Of a DNA stretch of 64,000 nucleotides, positions 9,164 through 21,207 are shown in pieces. Position numbers and translations under genes: made by a program. Origin of the DNA: Bretschneidera sinensis. Taxonomy: Eukaryota; Streptophyta; Magnoliopsida; Brassicales; Akaniaceae. How positions within the stretch are numbered: the stretch's first letter is position 1; each line of letters opens with the position of its first letter. The stretch covers positions 58,172,638 through 58,236,637 of the forward strand of contig CM043699.1 of assembly GCA_023935145.1 (NCBI GenBank). Reading direction: 5' to 3'. Below the pieces are notes generated by a model, which saw only the letters and a program-made list of their open reading frames with translations, made no database searches and was not told the origin of the DNA.

Positions 9164-10474
9164 ATGGCGGAACAGATCGACAATCAGCAACCACCTGAGC
9201 GGAGGCCGATGAAGCAATCCTTCATCCCACAGAACCTCGATCAACCATCGTGCATTACGTATCAACCTGAGGCAGAAGGAAACTACTACATATCTCCGCA
9301 GATACTCAGTGCACTGACTCACTTTAGGGGTACACCTAATGAGGACCCACACTTGCACCTCCGAGAGTTCTTCGATCTTTGCAAATTCCAGCACATCCGA
9401 GGCTTAGACCAATAAGGAATAAGGTTAATTCTTTTCTTTTTCTCCTTAAAAGATAATGCTAAACTGTGGTACAATTCTTTGCCTGCAGTTTCTGTCCACA
9501 CATGGGAGGAGTTGGCTAGCAAATTCTTAAGGAAGTTTTTCCCAGCCCAAAAGAAGAGGCAAATGAGAAAGGAAATTCAGTCCTTCCAACAAAAGAATGG
9601 AGATCTATTTTTCGAGGCCTGGGGACACTTCAACTAGCTGCTACTCAAATGCCCACACCACAACCTACCTCAAGACGAACTGGTATAAGCTTTCTATGAA
9701 GGTGTGAGTGATACTAATAAAAATATTGTGGATTCAGGTTGTGGAGGAGTGCTGATGGAGAAAAACAGCGAAGAAGCGATGAAACTCTTCGAAACCCTAA
9801 GTGAACACACTCAGCAGTTCTCCTCTCAAGGAAGACATGTAACCAAAAGTAAGGGTATATATGAGGTAAATTTAAATGGAGGATCGTCTACTCAGATAGC
9901 TGCTGTGGAGAGGAAACTAGACCTATTAGTTAAAGCCATGGCTGCTCAGAATGCCTCACCTAACCCACCAGCTACACCACTCCAGGTATGTGCTATTTGT
10001 TTCCAATTTGATCATAATACACATGCGTGTCCCTTGTATTCATCTACAGATCATGAGCAAGCAAACTTTGTGGGACCAAATAACTATCCGCCAAAGAATA
10101 ATCCTTATGCAAACACCTACAACCCTGGATGGCGGAATCACCCAAATTTCTCTTGGAGCAACAATCAGAACGGTTAAGGGCAATAAAGAAACTTTCAACC
10201 AGCAGCCCACTCAACTCCCAAGACAAAGAAGAGTGACCTCGAAAGTCTTGTGAGGCAATTAACAACTTAGCAGCAACAACTAATGACTTCACATGAACAA
10301 TTCATGGAAGAAACGAGGCAATTTCGGACTGAGATAAGACAAATCACTCCAAAACATGATCAAGCCATTCAAGGATTAGAGGTACAAATAAGGCAATTGG
10401 CCAAGGAACTAAGTAGTAGAAAACAAGGTGAGCTTCCCACCCAACTAATACCTAATCCAAGAGGACATCAATAA
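9164..10474 (+). pseudogene. gag: Athila gag remnant (copy A)
   Basis: Gag is the capsid/nucleocapsid polyprotein that packages retrotransposon RNA. The sequence begins MAEQIDNQQPPERR and runs through the capsid region (ALTHFRGTPNEDPHLHLREF, then a block with NAKLWYNSLPA and WEELASKFLRKFFP). Stops or shifts occur near 9412, 9638 and 9686. The second half (from 9704) is open and contains a CCHC zinc knuckle, CAICFQFDHNTHACP, with all four ligands, followed by the NPGWRNHPNFSW motif typical of Athila gag. A stop follows at 10175. A coiled-coil-like tail (10283-10474) continues in another frame. It cannot make a full protein. Confidence 0.8.
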
Positions 10475-10661
10475 TTGAATGTTGTGACAACCTTGAGAAG
10501 TGGAAAGATAATAGGCATCGATGAGCCTGCATGAGCATCTCCAAACAAAGCATCCACCTCTAAGGTAAGTGAGATAGAAAAAGGTAAATGCACCTCCACC
10601 TTTCCCTCAAAGGTTAGTAAAGTCTAAGAAAGAGACTAAACTGAGTGACATTTTCGAAACT

Positions 10662-11466
10662 TTGAAAAAGGTGGAAATAAACATTCCTTTATTAGATGCA
10701 ATTAAACAAATTCCTACGTATGCTAAGTTTTTAAAAGATTGTTGTACTAACAAAAGGAAGTTTCAGGAACATGAGACAATAGCCCTGACTGAAGAGGTAA
10801 GTGTTGTGCTATTAAGAAAATTACCACCAAAACTAAAAGATCTGGGTAGTTTTACCATTCCTTGCAGGCTAGGTGACCAGCTATTCGAGCATGCACTATT
10901 GGATCTAGAAGCGAGTGTCAATCTGCTGTCATACAGTGTATTCGAGACACTAGGTTTAGGGGAGCTTCAACCAACCTTCATCACTTTGCAATTAGCTGAC
11001 AGAAGCATCAAATGACCGAGAGGTATCCTCGAGGATGTTTTGGTAAGAGTGGGTAAATTTATTTTACCTGCTGATTTTATTGTCTTAGATATGGAAGAAT
11101 GTCATATGCCATTGCCACTCCTCATCATCTTAAGAAGACCCTTTATGATAACTGTTGACAGTAAATGATCAGAAAATAGAATTCAAAATATTTAATACAA
11201 CCAAAAATGGTAATGAATACTCTAATATAAGCTTAATGCAAAGTGTTGTTGAGCAAGTTTCTCAGGATCATCATATTGATCCAGTGGAGACCATCTCTAA
11301 CCATGATGACACAAGATTGGACATTAGGCCAGAGGATGACAATGTGATTAAAGACATCAGTAGAGCTGTGCACCCCGCCAAGAACACACCAAAGCCTACA
11401 AGTAAGTATAACCCTCAAGTTGAAAATCCTGAACTTACTAATACTATTTTTCCCCCATTTTATTGA
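10662..11466 (+). pseudogene. Athila aspartic protease remnant (copy A)
   Basis: This encodes the gag-pol linker and protease. The first part reads KLPPKLKDLGSFTIPC, then GDQLFEHALLDLEASVNLL, where the expected active-site DLGAS has become DLEAS, a change likely to inactivate it. A stop occurs at 11012. The downstream flap region ([14 protein letters not shown], then RRPFMI) is followed by a deletion relative to copy B, and the frame resumes at 11155 until 11466. In a complete Athila the RT would follow. Here spacer sequence follows instead, so RT, RNase H and integrase were lost before or during spread of this subfamily. Confidence 0.75.
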
Positions 11467-12447
11467 CCAGGCACCAAAATTAGAGAGGCAGCAGCTGTCA
11501 ATGGCACTTGAACCATCTAATGTGGGCTCTAAGTGCCACCTTCAAAGAAAGTAGCACTAAAGCTACTATAGAGAGCGCTTGAGTTGTCCCTACTTGCATA
11601 ACATATAGCTCAAGCACCTCTATTGAGGTTAGTGGTACTGAAGCCACTAAAGTACGGTATGCTTAAGGTTGTATTGTTCTTACTTTATCATGCCAGACTT
11701 AGTAAGTTTTTATTTTGTCCATACATGCTGCCTTGCGCTCGAGTGCACCATTCAGTGTGCTCCAGCGCACATCCACTGCACCCATCATGAACAAGCACAC
11801 CTCACAAGCACACTTGCGTATAAGTGAGATCGAACGCACTTCACTATGCGCTCGAGCGCATTCGAGGCAGAGAAGGCACGTGAGGGCTTTTATTCACACT
11901 TCACTCACAAATTCATTTTTCTTACCTTACGCTCCAGCGCACTTCCTATTTACATCTATCGCACTTACCCTCGCCCAACTAAAAATCTAATTCTAAACCT
12001 CCCTCTCACCTTCGGCACCCCACAACACCACTACCTCACTACCATAAACAAACACCACCACCAGCACAACATTTTTTTTTCTCCTTCCCATTGCATAACC
12101 ATTGTCGTCCTTAGAATACAAGGTATACCCATATTTTTTATTTCTATATATTTATACACCATCACACATGGTTCTTGATTGATGAAATCTTTCTACTATT
12201 ATTTACCTTGTGTTATGGTTGTTTTTTATTGAGATTATTTCATATTTGCAGGGGGTTAGGATCGAGTTCGTGGGTTTTGTTTTTCTACAGCTTCGAGTAT
12301 TTGTTGCACATCAACTATTCGACAAATTGTCTGACTCAGTGCGCTAGTACTTTGTGATCGAGTGCACCTCAATCTGTGCGATCGAGCGCACCATCAACTA
12401 TGATCGAGCATAATCACACCAGAAGCTACACTGTTGTTCTATAACAC
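11467..12447 (+). other. Spacer between protease remnant and extra ORF
   Basis: There is no pol homology. Palindromic words occur in two clusters (11725-11870 and 12345-12415), for example TGCGCTCGAGCGCA and TGCGATCGAGCGCACC. The region 11890-11960 supplies the antisense fragment found in the central spacer at 16306-16371. Confidence 0.6.
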
Positions 12448-13500
12448 ATGGCTTCCACAACTCGAGCCTCCAGCAGCCGCCACCAGACCACCCGACCTAG
12501 TTTCGAGCAGCGTGAAATATTGTTCGAGACTACATTTCACATAGATAAGGACTTCAAGAATTTGGACGCCACAAGATGGGCGGTCCAAGAGTTCAAGGCC
12601 CGGGATCTCAAAAGATTGTTCAAACCGGTCTGTTCGACGACTTATACCAAATTTGTGGTCAGCTTCTACGAGAACCTGACCTATGACTGCACCAGACCAG
12701 AGATTCTATCCTCCTCAGTCCATGGCAGATTCATAGAGCTGACCACTACAGACATCGCTACATCCCCCCACTGCTGTGATGAGTCTTCTCCGGAGGACAG
12801 CCATATGGAGGAACAGCCGGACCTGTTTTCACTGCCACACATCATAGAGGACATGTGTGCGGGCCAGTATACTGACCAGCACAACAATACGGGGAGCCGG
12901 TAGAGGTTGCCTCCTCGTTTATGGTTAGTAGACTTCGTCCTCCAACGTAACGTGTGTCCTTTAGGGCACAAGACACAGAGGAGGGATCAGTTTTTACAAG
13001 CTCTTTATGGCTTTTATCGAGGTCATTGGTACTCCATCCCAGCACTCATATGGAGTTAGATACACAAATTCTAGGACAGTGTGCATAACCGACAGACTAC
13101 CACAGCTAACGCTTGGGGGCTCCCTTTCCCCTTCTTGCTTAGTCATATCTTCAAGAAGAAGGGGATTAGAGGCTCCTCCGTCGATGGCCCGGTTAGTGAT
13201 CATCCTTTCTTTAGGAGGGCCTAGAGGAGCCTCAGTGAGTCCCACATGCCACGAGGACCCCGAGGGCAGATTTCGGTTACAAAGCCTGTAGTAGATAATT
13301 CGATGGAGGCCGAGCAACCACCAGTGAGCCCTACATGGGAGGAGGACCAGCAAGACATAGGGTCCATGGAGTATCAGCACCTTCTCGAGGAGTTGTCTTT
13401 CTTCCGATGCGAGCTCTCAAACATCTGCCGGGAGGATCGTGAGACGACCCTTCTGATCCACCAGTGGATAGATGGGTTGGAGGTGCAGTTTACACGGTAA
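12448..13500 (+). pseudogene. Extra ORF, putative plant transposon protein-like (copy A)
   Basis: This ORF lies between the deleted pol and the 3' LTR, where some Athila elements carry an env-like gene. It opens MASTTRASSSRHQTTRPS. Residues 25-110 include FYENLTYDC, GRFIELTTTDIAT and a following HCC. This resembles the N-terminal part of proteins annotated 'putative plant transposon protein' (Transposase_32 family), a family common in plant Gypsy elements and of unknown biochemical role. The frame is open to 12903, then broken by stops and shifts. A second open part (13246-13500) is acidic (EDQQDIGSMEYQHLLEEL). No signal peptide or membrane segment is obvious, so I do not call it env. Copy B has a matching remnant. 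Confidence 0.55.
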
Positions 13501-13587
13501 GAGGTGATGCTATAGGCTATCCTTGATTGCTTACCTTCAGTGCCCAATACCTCTTCGACTGCACCACCTGATGATCAGCAGTGAGAG

Positions 13588-15017
13588 AATACTCCGTCTG
13601 GCTGAAGACGTAAAACTTAGCGCTCATGGGAGGGACCCCAAAGCATATCCTTTTCATTATAGTATTTTTCTTTTATTTATGTTTATATTTACATGTTTAT
13701 TATCCATATTTCTTATTTTTCGGCACAGCATTTATTTTTCTTTGTCAGGAACTTAGTGCATGCATCCAGTTCAAGTTTGGGGGCGTGTATGAGCAATACA
13801 AGCAATTTAGTTCTCCATCTCCCAGGTTAGATCTTTCCATGCCATACACATATTGGGGACAATGTGTATATTAAGTTTGGGGGTAGTGGGAGACACATGC
13901 ACATACTTGAAAAGTATGCACACACTAGGTCCCAGTTTTTTTTTAGAAAAGATAAATGTAGGATCATTTTGTGATAAAATTTTTGGTTGATTTAAAAATA
14001 TGATAAAACTTCATTAGTAAGCTTAAAATCTAGAACACATAGTATTTTAAATAGGAATTTTAAAAGTTTAGTTACCTACCTCAAGGCACTTAAGAATTCA
14101 CGAGTTTGATCCCGATCTAACACGAGCACATTAACACGCATTTGTGTGGGGTATGACATATAATTCTTATGTATATGTTTCCATGACCTAACTGTAATCG
14201 GATAGCTTGTTAGAAGAACACTTTGATATAAGAAAAATAAAGAAAAATGTCCATCATGCAAAAAGAGAATAAAAAGCTTCTAATGATTATTAAAAAACTT
14301 TCCACTGAGTAACTAGACCTCTTGCCTCAGTAAGCAGTGAGTGTTCACGTCTAAAGGTGGGAATTACGCATTTAATGATCATAATAAAAATTTCCGTTGA
14401 ATAACTGGGCCTCTTGCCTCAGCAGGCAGTGAGTGTTCACGTCAAAAGGTGGAAATTTCACTTAGAAGCATTAAGACCTGTTAGTTCGATAGCCTTTTTT
14501 GACTCGAGTTAGTAAGTCCTTAGGGGTGTCTTTACACCTAATGCCCTAAAACAATCTAGTTTGGGAGTCATTGGTTAAACACTCGTTGCAAGAGTCAATT
14601 AGAAAGCTTAATGGAACTCAATATGACAAAAATCTCATGATAATAGAAAAAGAAAAGAAGCAAGCATTATACCCTTTTTGTTCTTTTTTATAAGGAATTC
14701 GATGAAGGTTTGGGCACCAAAACACTATACATCAAAATTATTTGGAAGCCTCATCTTACATGTGTTAACTCATCACACACAAATCAAACTTGAGGTGCCT
14801 TAAGCCACCCTTAGGTAAGTAACATGAGCTTTTAAAGACCCTTATTCAATACAAAAATGTGCTTTTATTATAAGCTTACTCATGAACTATCATCATGGTT
14901 TTATGTGCAACCCAAATTTTTGGATATCATAAAGAATGAATTTATCTTTAAATTTTGTTTTGACATTGTCTTTTCGTTTTGTATTGCTAAGGGACTAGCA
15001 ATATGTAAGTTTGAGGG
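13588..15017 (+). other. Athila A 3' module with repeated PPT-like words
   Basis: This non-coding region carries AAGTTTGGGGGY at 13773 and 13873 and AAGTTTGAGGG at 15007, the last being the PPT at the LTR. A hairpin (13845-13868) precedes the second copy. A roughly 90 bp tandem duplication around 'cctcttgcctcag' lies at 14300-14460. The whole module has a counterpart in the other Athila relative (37479-38742), whose LTRs are different. Confidence 0.65.
15007..15017 (+). promoter_or_regulatory. Polypurine tract of Athila A
   Basis: AAGTTTGAGGG abuts the TGTG of the 3' LTR. It is the third occurrence of this word in the 3' module. Confidence 0.7.
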
Positions 15018-16279
15018 TGTGATAAGTGCTTAAATAGTCATATTTAAGCCCTCTAATTTATGCTTATTAGGATCTTTGTTTATCTATTTTAGTAGATTCT
15101 ATTTCATTTTCGTGTTTTATGTGTTTTTCACAGGGCTTGGGCAAAATGATGACATTTTGGAGCTTTAAGGGATGAAAAGTAAAGTTCTGCAAATCCAGCA
15201 AGTGCACCTCCCTTGGGAATGAGCGCACACTTAGAAGGCTTGAGCACACTCATTCGCTCGAGCGCAGCTAGCATACACTTGAGCGCACACACTTCAGAGG
15301 CGGCAGAGCCAGATATGGAAATAAGTCTCCAGACCTTAAACAAGAAATTAAGGCTTCGGGGCACCCTTAGGGCCCTATATATAGCCTTGTAAAACACAAA
15401 AACCATACCCTTTGTTTGGAGACTTGAAGTTGCAAGCTTAGGAGAGGAATTAACGACTCGTCTCCCGAGTCTTCTTCGGGTTTTATTTTTCTGTTTTTGT
15501 TTCATTATGGTTATAATGTTTAGTTCAACTAGCATGTGTAACTAAACTCTTATAGGGCTCGATTGAAGCTCTAGTTATGCTTTTCCACATATATATTCAT
15601 TGATTACCTTTGTCTATAGCCATGTTATAATGCTTAACTTGATTAATACCTGTTTGTATTTAAATTCCTCATATGTATGTGTCTGATCAACTTATGCATG
15701 TGGTATTGATTGGTTAGTTGAATCAATTTGGAATATCGAGTCCTGGGTTCAACAAAAGTAACAAAAGATATCCACACCGGATTCTTGGGAAATCAACATG
15801 AGAAACCGAGAGCGGACCAAGCCCTAGGTCCCATGTGGTTACCGATCTCCACAGCCCTTATGCTCTCATAAGAAACAACTCAGTATACACCCATGCTGAA
15901 TCCCGTAAGAGAGAAAAGAGTTAGAGTATACACCATGCCTAACTCGTTGCTTAGGGAGATCAATAGCCTAAGGTGTGGACCAAGCCCTTAGGTTGGCAAC
16001 CATTAGGTATTCATAATAAGGCTAGAGCATTGGCACCTTACTTAGTGGGAAAGTGTAATTAATGGTGGATATCACAGCCCTATGTCCTTATCATTATTAA
16101 CTCACACTTCACATTTATTTCTCTTTTTTACTTTGGGAAACTAATTCTAAATCGAAATACACCACTCCCTGTGGAAATGATCTCGCACTTGCACACTATG
16201 CTACCATTGACCTTGTGCACTTACAAGTAAAACAAGTACGATTATTTACTAATTTATTTAGGTAGATAAACGCACAACA
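15018..16279 (+). repeat. Athila A 3' LTR
   Basis: This 1262 bp LTR is a direct copy of 7467-8717 with scattered substitutions. The palindromic words are at 15195-15295 and the TATA box at 15376. Instead of host DNA it is followed by a PBS-like sequence and element fragments. Confidence 0.8.
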
Positions 16280-16471
16280 AGTTTTTGGCGCTGTTGCCGG
16301 GGAAGGTAAGTGCGATAGATGGAAATAGGAAGTGCACTGGAGCGTAAGTTAAGAAAAATGAATTTGTGAGTAAAACAAGTACAACATGGGAGGATCATCT
16401 ACTCAGATAGCTGTTGTGGAGAGGAAACTAGACTTGTTGGTTAAAGCCATGGGTGCTCAGAATCAAAAACT
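16280..16471. other. Scrambled spacer joining the inverted Athila copies
   Basis: The order is: AGTTTTTGGCGCTGTTGCCG (tail plus PBS, 16280 on); a 66 bp piece (16306-16371) matching the antisense of the protease-ORF spacer (compare 20815-20883); 16 bases; a 76 bp piece (16388-16463) matching gag in sense orientation (compare 9878-9950); then CAAAAACT, the reversed tail of copy B's LTR. All recognisable parts come from the element itself. Confidence 0.75.
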
Positions 16472-17776
16472 TGTTGTCCGTTTATGTACCTAAATAAATA
16501 TGTAAATAATCGTACTTGTTTTATTTACAAGTGCACAAGGTCAATGGTAGCATTGTGTGCAAGTGCGAGATCATTTCCACAGGGATTGGTTTATTTCGAT
16601 TTAGAATTAGTTTCCCAAAGTAAAAAGAGAAATAAATGTGAAGTGTGAGTTAATAATGATAAGTACATAGGGCTGTAATATCCACCACTAATTACACTTT
16701 CCTACTAAGTAAGGTGCCAATGCTCTAGCCTTATTATGAATACCTAATGGTTGCTAACCTAAGGGCTTGATCCACACCTTAGGCTATTGATCTCCCTAAG
16801 CAACGAGTTAGGCATGGTATATACTTTAACTTTTTTCTCTCTTAAGGGATTCAGCATGGGTGTATACTGAGTTGTTCCTTAAGAGAGCATAAGGGCTATG
16901 GAGATCGGGAACCATATGGGACCTAGGGCTTGGTCCGCTCCCGGTTTTCCATGTTGATTTACCCAAGAATCTGGTGTGGGTATCCTTTGTTACTTTTGTT
17001 GAACCCAAAACTCGATTAACCAAATTGATTCAACTAACCAATCCATACCACATGCATAAGTTGATCAGACTTATACATATGAGGAATTTAAGTACAAACA
17101 GATATTAATCAAGTTAAGCATTATAACATAGTTATAGGCAAAGGTAATAAATGAATATATATGTGGAAAAGTATAATTAGGGCTTCAATCGAGCCCTATA
17201 AGAGTTTAGTTACACATACTAGTTGAACTAAACATTATAACCATAATGAAACAAAAACAGAAAAATAAAACCCGAAGAAGACTCGGGAGACGAGTCATCA
17301 ATTCCTCTCATAAGCTTGCAACTTCAAGTCTCCAAACAAAAGGTATAGTTTCTATGTTTTACAAGGCTATATATAGGTCTCTAAGGGTACCCCGAAACAC
17401 TAATTTTCTGTTTGAGGTCCGGAGACTTTTTTCCATATCTGGCTCTGCTGCCTCTGAAGTGTGTGCACTCGAGCGTATGCGGGCTGTGCTCGAGCGCATG
17501 ATTGTGCTCAAATCTTCTAAGTGTGCGCTCGTGCCCAAGGGAGATGCGCTCGAGTGCACCTTGCTGGATTTGCAGAACTTTACTTTTCATCCCTTAAAGC
17601 TCCAAAATGTCATCTTTTTGCCCAAGCCCTGTGAAAAACACATAAAACATTAAAATGAAATAGAATCTACTAAAATAAACATTAAAATGAAATAGAATCT
17701 ACTAAAATAGATAAACGAAGAGCCTAACAAGCGTAAATTAGAGGGCTTAAATATGACTATTTAAGAACTTATCACA
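16472..17776 (-). repeat. Athila B inner (3') LTR
   Basis: This LTR is 1305 bp, longer than its partners because 'attaaaatgaaatagaatct' and flanking bases are tandemly duplicated at 17651-17710. It ends TCACA at 17776, showing the intact TGTGATAAG terminus. Confidence 0.8.
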
Positions 17777-19210
17777 CCCCTAAACTTACATATTGCTAGT
17801 CCCTTAGCAATACAAAACAAAATTTAAAGATAAATTCATTCTTCATGATATCCAAAAATTTGGGTTTCACATAAAACCATGATGACCGTTCATGAGTAAG
17901 CTTATAATAAAAACACATTTTTGTATTGAATAAGGGTCTTTTAAAAGCTCATGTTACTTACCTAAGGGTGGCTTAAGGCATCACAAGTTTGATTTGTGTG
18001 CGTTGAGTTAGCACATATAAGATGGGGCTTCCAAATAATTTTGATGTATAGTGTTTCGGTGCCCAAACTTTCATCGAATTCCTTATCAAAAAGAACAAAA
18101 ATGGCATAATGCTTGCTTCTTTTCTTTTTCTTTTATCATGAGATTTTTGCCATGTTGAGTTCCATTAAGCTTTCTAATTGACCCTTGTAACGAGTGTTTA
18201 GCCAATGACTCCCAAACCAGATGGTTTTAGGGTATTAGGTGTAAAGACACCCCTAAGAACTTACTAACTCGAGTAAAAAAAAGCTACGGAACTAACAAGT
18301 CTTAATGCTTTTTAGTGAAATTTCCACATTTTGACGTGAACACTCACTGCTTGCTGAGACAAGAGGCCGAGTTACTCAGTGGAAATTTTTATTATGATCA
18401 TTAAATGCTTAATTCCCTCATTTTGACATGAACACTCATTACTTACTGAGACAAGAGATCCAGTTACTCAATGGAAAGTTTTTTAATAATCATCAGAAGC
18501 TTTTTATTCTCTTTTTGCATGATGGACATTTTTCTTTATTTTTCTTTTGCCAAAGTGTTCTTCTAACAAGCTATCCGATTACAGTTAGGTCATGGAAACA
18601 TATACATAAGAATTATATATCATACCCCACACAAATGCGTGCTGATGTGCTCGTGTTAGATCGGGATCAAACTCGTGAATTCTTAAGTGCCTTGAGGTAG
18701 GTAACTAAACTTTTAAAATTCCTATTTAAAAGACTATGTGTTCTAGATTTTAAGCTTACTAATGAAGTTTTATCATATTTTTAAATCAACCAAAATTTTT
18801 ATCATAAAATGATTATGCATTTATCTTTTCTAAAAAAAAAAACTAGGACCTAGTGTGTGCATGCTTTTTAAGTGTGTGCATGTGTCTCCCACTACCCCCA
18901 AACTTAATATACACATTGTCCCCAATATGTGTGTGGCATGAAAAGATTTAACCTGGGAGATGGAGAACTAGATTGCTTGTATTGCTCGTACACGCCCCCA
19001 AACTTGAATTGGATGCACGCACTAAGTTCTTGACAAAGAAAAATAAATGTTGTGCTGGAAACAAGAAACATGGATAATAAACATGTAAATATAAACATAA
19101 AGAAAATAAAAATACTATAATGAAAAGGATATGCTTTGGGATGCCTCCCATGAGCACTAAGTTTTACGTCTTCAGCCAGACGGAGTATCCTCTCACTGCT
19201 GATCATCGGG
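17777..19210 (-). other. Athila B 3' module
   Basis: The three PPT-like words (reversed) lie at 17777-17787, 18894-18905 and 18994-19005. The hairpin before the second word is preserved as ACACATTGTCCCCAATATGT. Confidence 0.65.
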
Positions 19211-19312
19211 TGGTGCAGTCGAAGAGGTACTGGGAACCGGAGGTAGGTGATCAAGGATGGCCTGCAGTGTCACCACTTACCGTGTAAACTGTGCCTCCAA
19301 CCCATCTATCCG

Positions 19313-20329
19313 CTAATGGATCAGAAGGGTCGCTTCACGATCCTCCCGGTAGATGTTTGAGAGCTCGCATCGGAAGAAGGACAGCTCCTCGAGAAGGTGC
19401 TGATACTCCATGGACCCTATGTCTGGCTGGTCCTCCTCCCATGTAGGGCTCACTGGTGGTTGCTCGGCCTCCAATAGATCATCTGCCACAGGCTCTATAA
19501 CAGGAATCTGCATCCGGGGTCCTCATGGTATGTGGGACTGGCTGAGGCTCCATTGGGCCCTCCCGAAAAAAGGATGATCACTAACCCGACCGTCGACGGA
19601 GGAGCCTCTGATCCCCTTCTTCTTGAAGATATGACTGAGCAAGAAGGGGAAAGAGAGCCCCTAAGCGTTAGCTGTGGTGGTCTGCCGGTTATGCACACTA
19701 TCCCAAAATTTGTGTATCTGACTCCATATGACTGATGGGATGGAGTACCAATGACCCCGGTGATAGTTATAGAGAGCCCTTAAAACCTAATCCATCCTTT
19801 GTGTCTTGTGCCACAAAAGACACACGTTATGTTGGAGGACGGAGTCTACGAACCATAAACGTGGAGGCAACCTCGACCGGCTCCCCGTATTATTGTGCCA
19901 GTCCGCATACTGGCCCGCACATATGTCATCTATGATGTGTGATAATAGAAACGAGTCTAGCCGCTCCTCCATATTGCTGTCCTCTGGAGGGGACTTATCA
20001 CAACAATGGAGGGATGTGGCGATGTCTGTGGTGGTCAGCTCTATGAATCTGCCCTGGACTGAGGAAGATAGAATCTCTGTTCTGGTGCAGTCATAGGTCA
20101 GGTTTTCGTAGAAGCTGAGCACAAATCTAGTGTAAGTAATCGAACAGACCGATTTGAACAATTTTTTGAGACCCCGAGCCTTGAATTCTTAGACCGCTCA
20201 TCTTGTGGCGTCCAAACTCTTGAAGTCCTCATCTATGTGAAATGTAGTCTCGAACAGTATTTCACTCTGCTTGAAACTAGGCCAGGTGGTTTGGTGGCAT
20301 CTGCTGGAGGCTCGGGAAGTGGAAGCCAT
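19313..20329 (-). pseudogene. Extra ORF, putative plant transposon protein-like (copy B)
   Basis: This is the counterpart of the copy A ORF, starting MASTSRASSRCHQTT. The same core is recognisable (FYENLTYDC, GRFIELTTTDIATSLHC). Stops interrupt the frame near residues 42-45 (20195-20205), and the middle is open from 20161 to 19787. Past that it stays readable in pieces to the acidic EEDQPDIGSMEYQHLLEEL block (19313-19513). Aligned against copy A, substitutions are spread along the ORF without destroying the core. The function of this family is unknown. Confidence 0.55.
19787..20161 (-). pseudogene. Longest open part of copy B extra ORF
   Basis: This is the 124-residue continuous part of the ORF described for 19313-20329. 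It contains the FYENLTYDC and IELTTTDIAT motifs and ends where copy A also loses its frame. It is listed separately because it is the best-preserved stretch for a profile search. Confidence 0.5.
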
Positions 20330-21207
20330 GTGTTGTGGAAAAACAGTGTAGCTTCTAGCGTGATTGAGCTCGATCACAGTTGATGGTGTGCTCGATCGCA
20401 CAGATTGAGGTGCACTCGATCACAAAGTACCAGCGCTTGAGCGCACTAAGTCAGACAATTTGTCGAACAGTTGATGTGCAACAAACACTCGAAGCTGTAG
20501 AAAAACAGAACCCACAAACTCGATCCTAACCCTTTGCAAATATGAAATAATCTCAATAAAAAAAAACCATAACACAAGGTAAATAATAGTAGAAAGATTT
20601 CATCAATCAAGAACCGTGTGTGATGGTGTATAAATATTTAGAAAGAAAAAATATAAGTATACCTTGTGTTCTAAAGACGACAATGGTTATGGAGTGGGAA
20701 GGAGAAAAAAAATGTTGTGCTGTTGGTGGTGTTTGTTTATGGTAGTGAGGTAGTGGTGCTGTGGGGTGCCGAAGGTGAGAGGGAGGTTTAGAAGTAGATT
20801 TTTAATTGGGCAAGGGTATGTGCAATAGAGGGAAATAGGAAGTGCGCTGGAGTGTAAGGTAAGAAAAATGAATTTATGAGTGAAGTGTGAATAAAAGCCC
20901 TCATGTGCCTTCTCAGCCTCGAGTGTATAGTGAAGTGCACTCGATCGCACTTATATATAAGTGTGCTTGTGAGGTGATGGGCGCAGTGGATGTGCGCTCG
21001 AGCACACTGAATGGTGCGCTCGAGCACAAGGCAGCATATATGGACAAAATAAAAACTTACTAAGTATGGCATGATAAAGTAAGAACAATACAACCTTAAC
21101 CTTATTGTACTTTAGTGGCTTTAGTACCACTAACCTTGATAGAGGCGCTTGAGCTATATGTTATGCAAGTGGGGATTGTTCAAGCACTCTTTATAGTAGC
21201 TTCAGTG
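20330..21207 (-). other. Spacer of Athila B
   Basis: This is the non-coding counterpart of 11467-12447. It has palindromic words at 20340-20440 and 20925-21030. The piece 20815-20883 is the likely source type of the antisense fragment in the central spacer. Confidence 0.6.

Larger units (their letters stand above)
7467..16279 (+). mobile_element. Athila copy A (non-autonomous)
   Basis: Order: 5' LTR 7467-8717, tRNA-Asp-type PBS, gag remnant 9164-10474, protease remnant 10662-11466, non-coding spacer, extra ORF 12448-13500, 3' module with PPT-like words 13588-15017, 3' LTR 15018-16279. The protease ends directly in spacer sequence, so the whole RT-RNase H-integrase block is absent. The PBS, long LTRs and gag place it in the Athila branch of Ty3/Gypsy. 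Confidence 0.8.

Noticed and set aside
12448..13500. Calling the extra Athila ORF an env gene
   Set aside because: No signal peptide, membrane segment or cleavage site is seen, and its core looks like the putative plant transposon protein family.
18428..18700. 90-residue plus-strand frame inside Athila copy B
   Set aside because: It is the antisense of the 3' module, has no homology, and its counterpart in copy A (14076-14261) is shorter.
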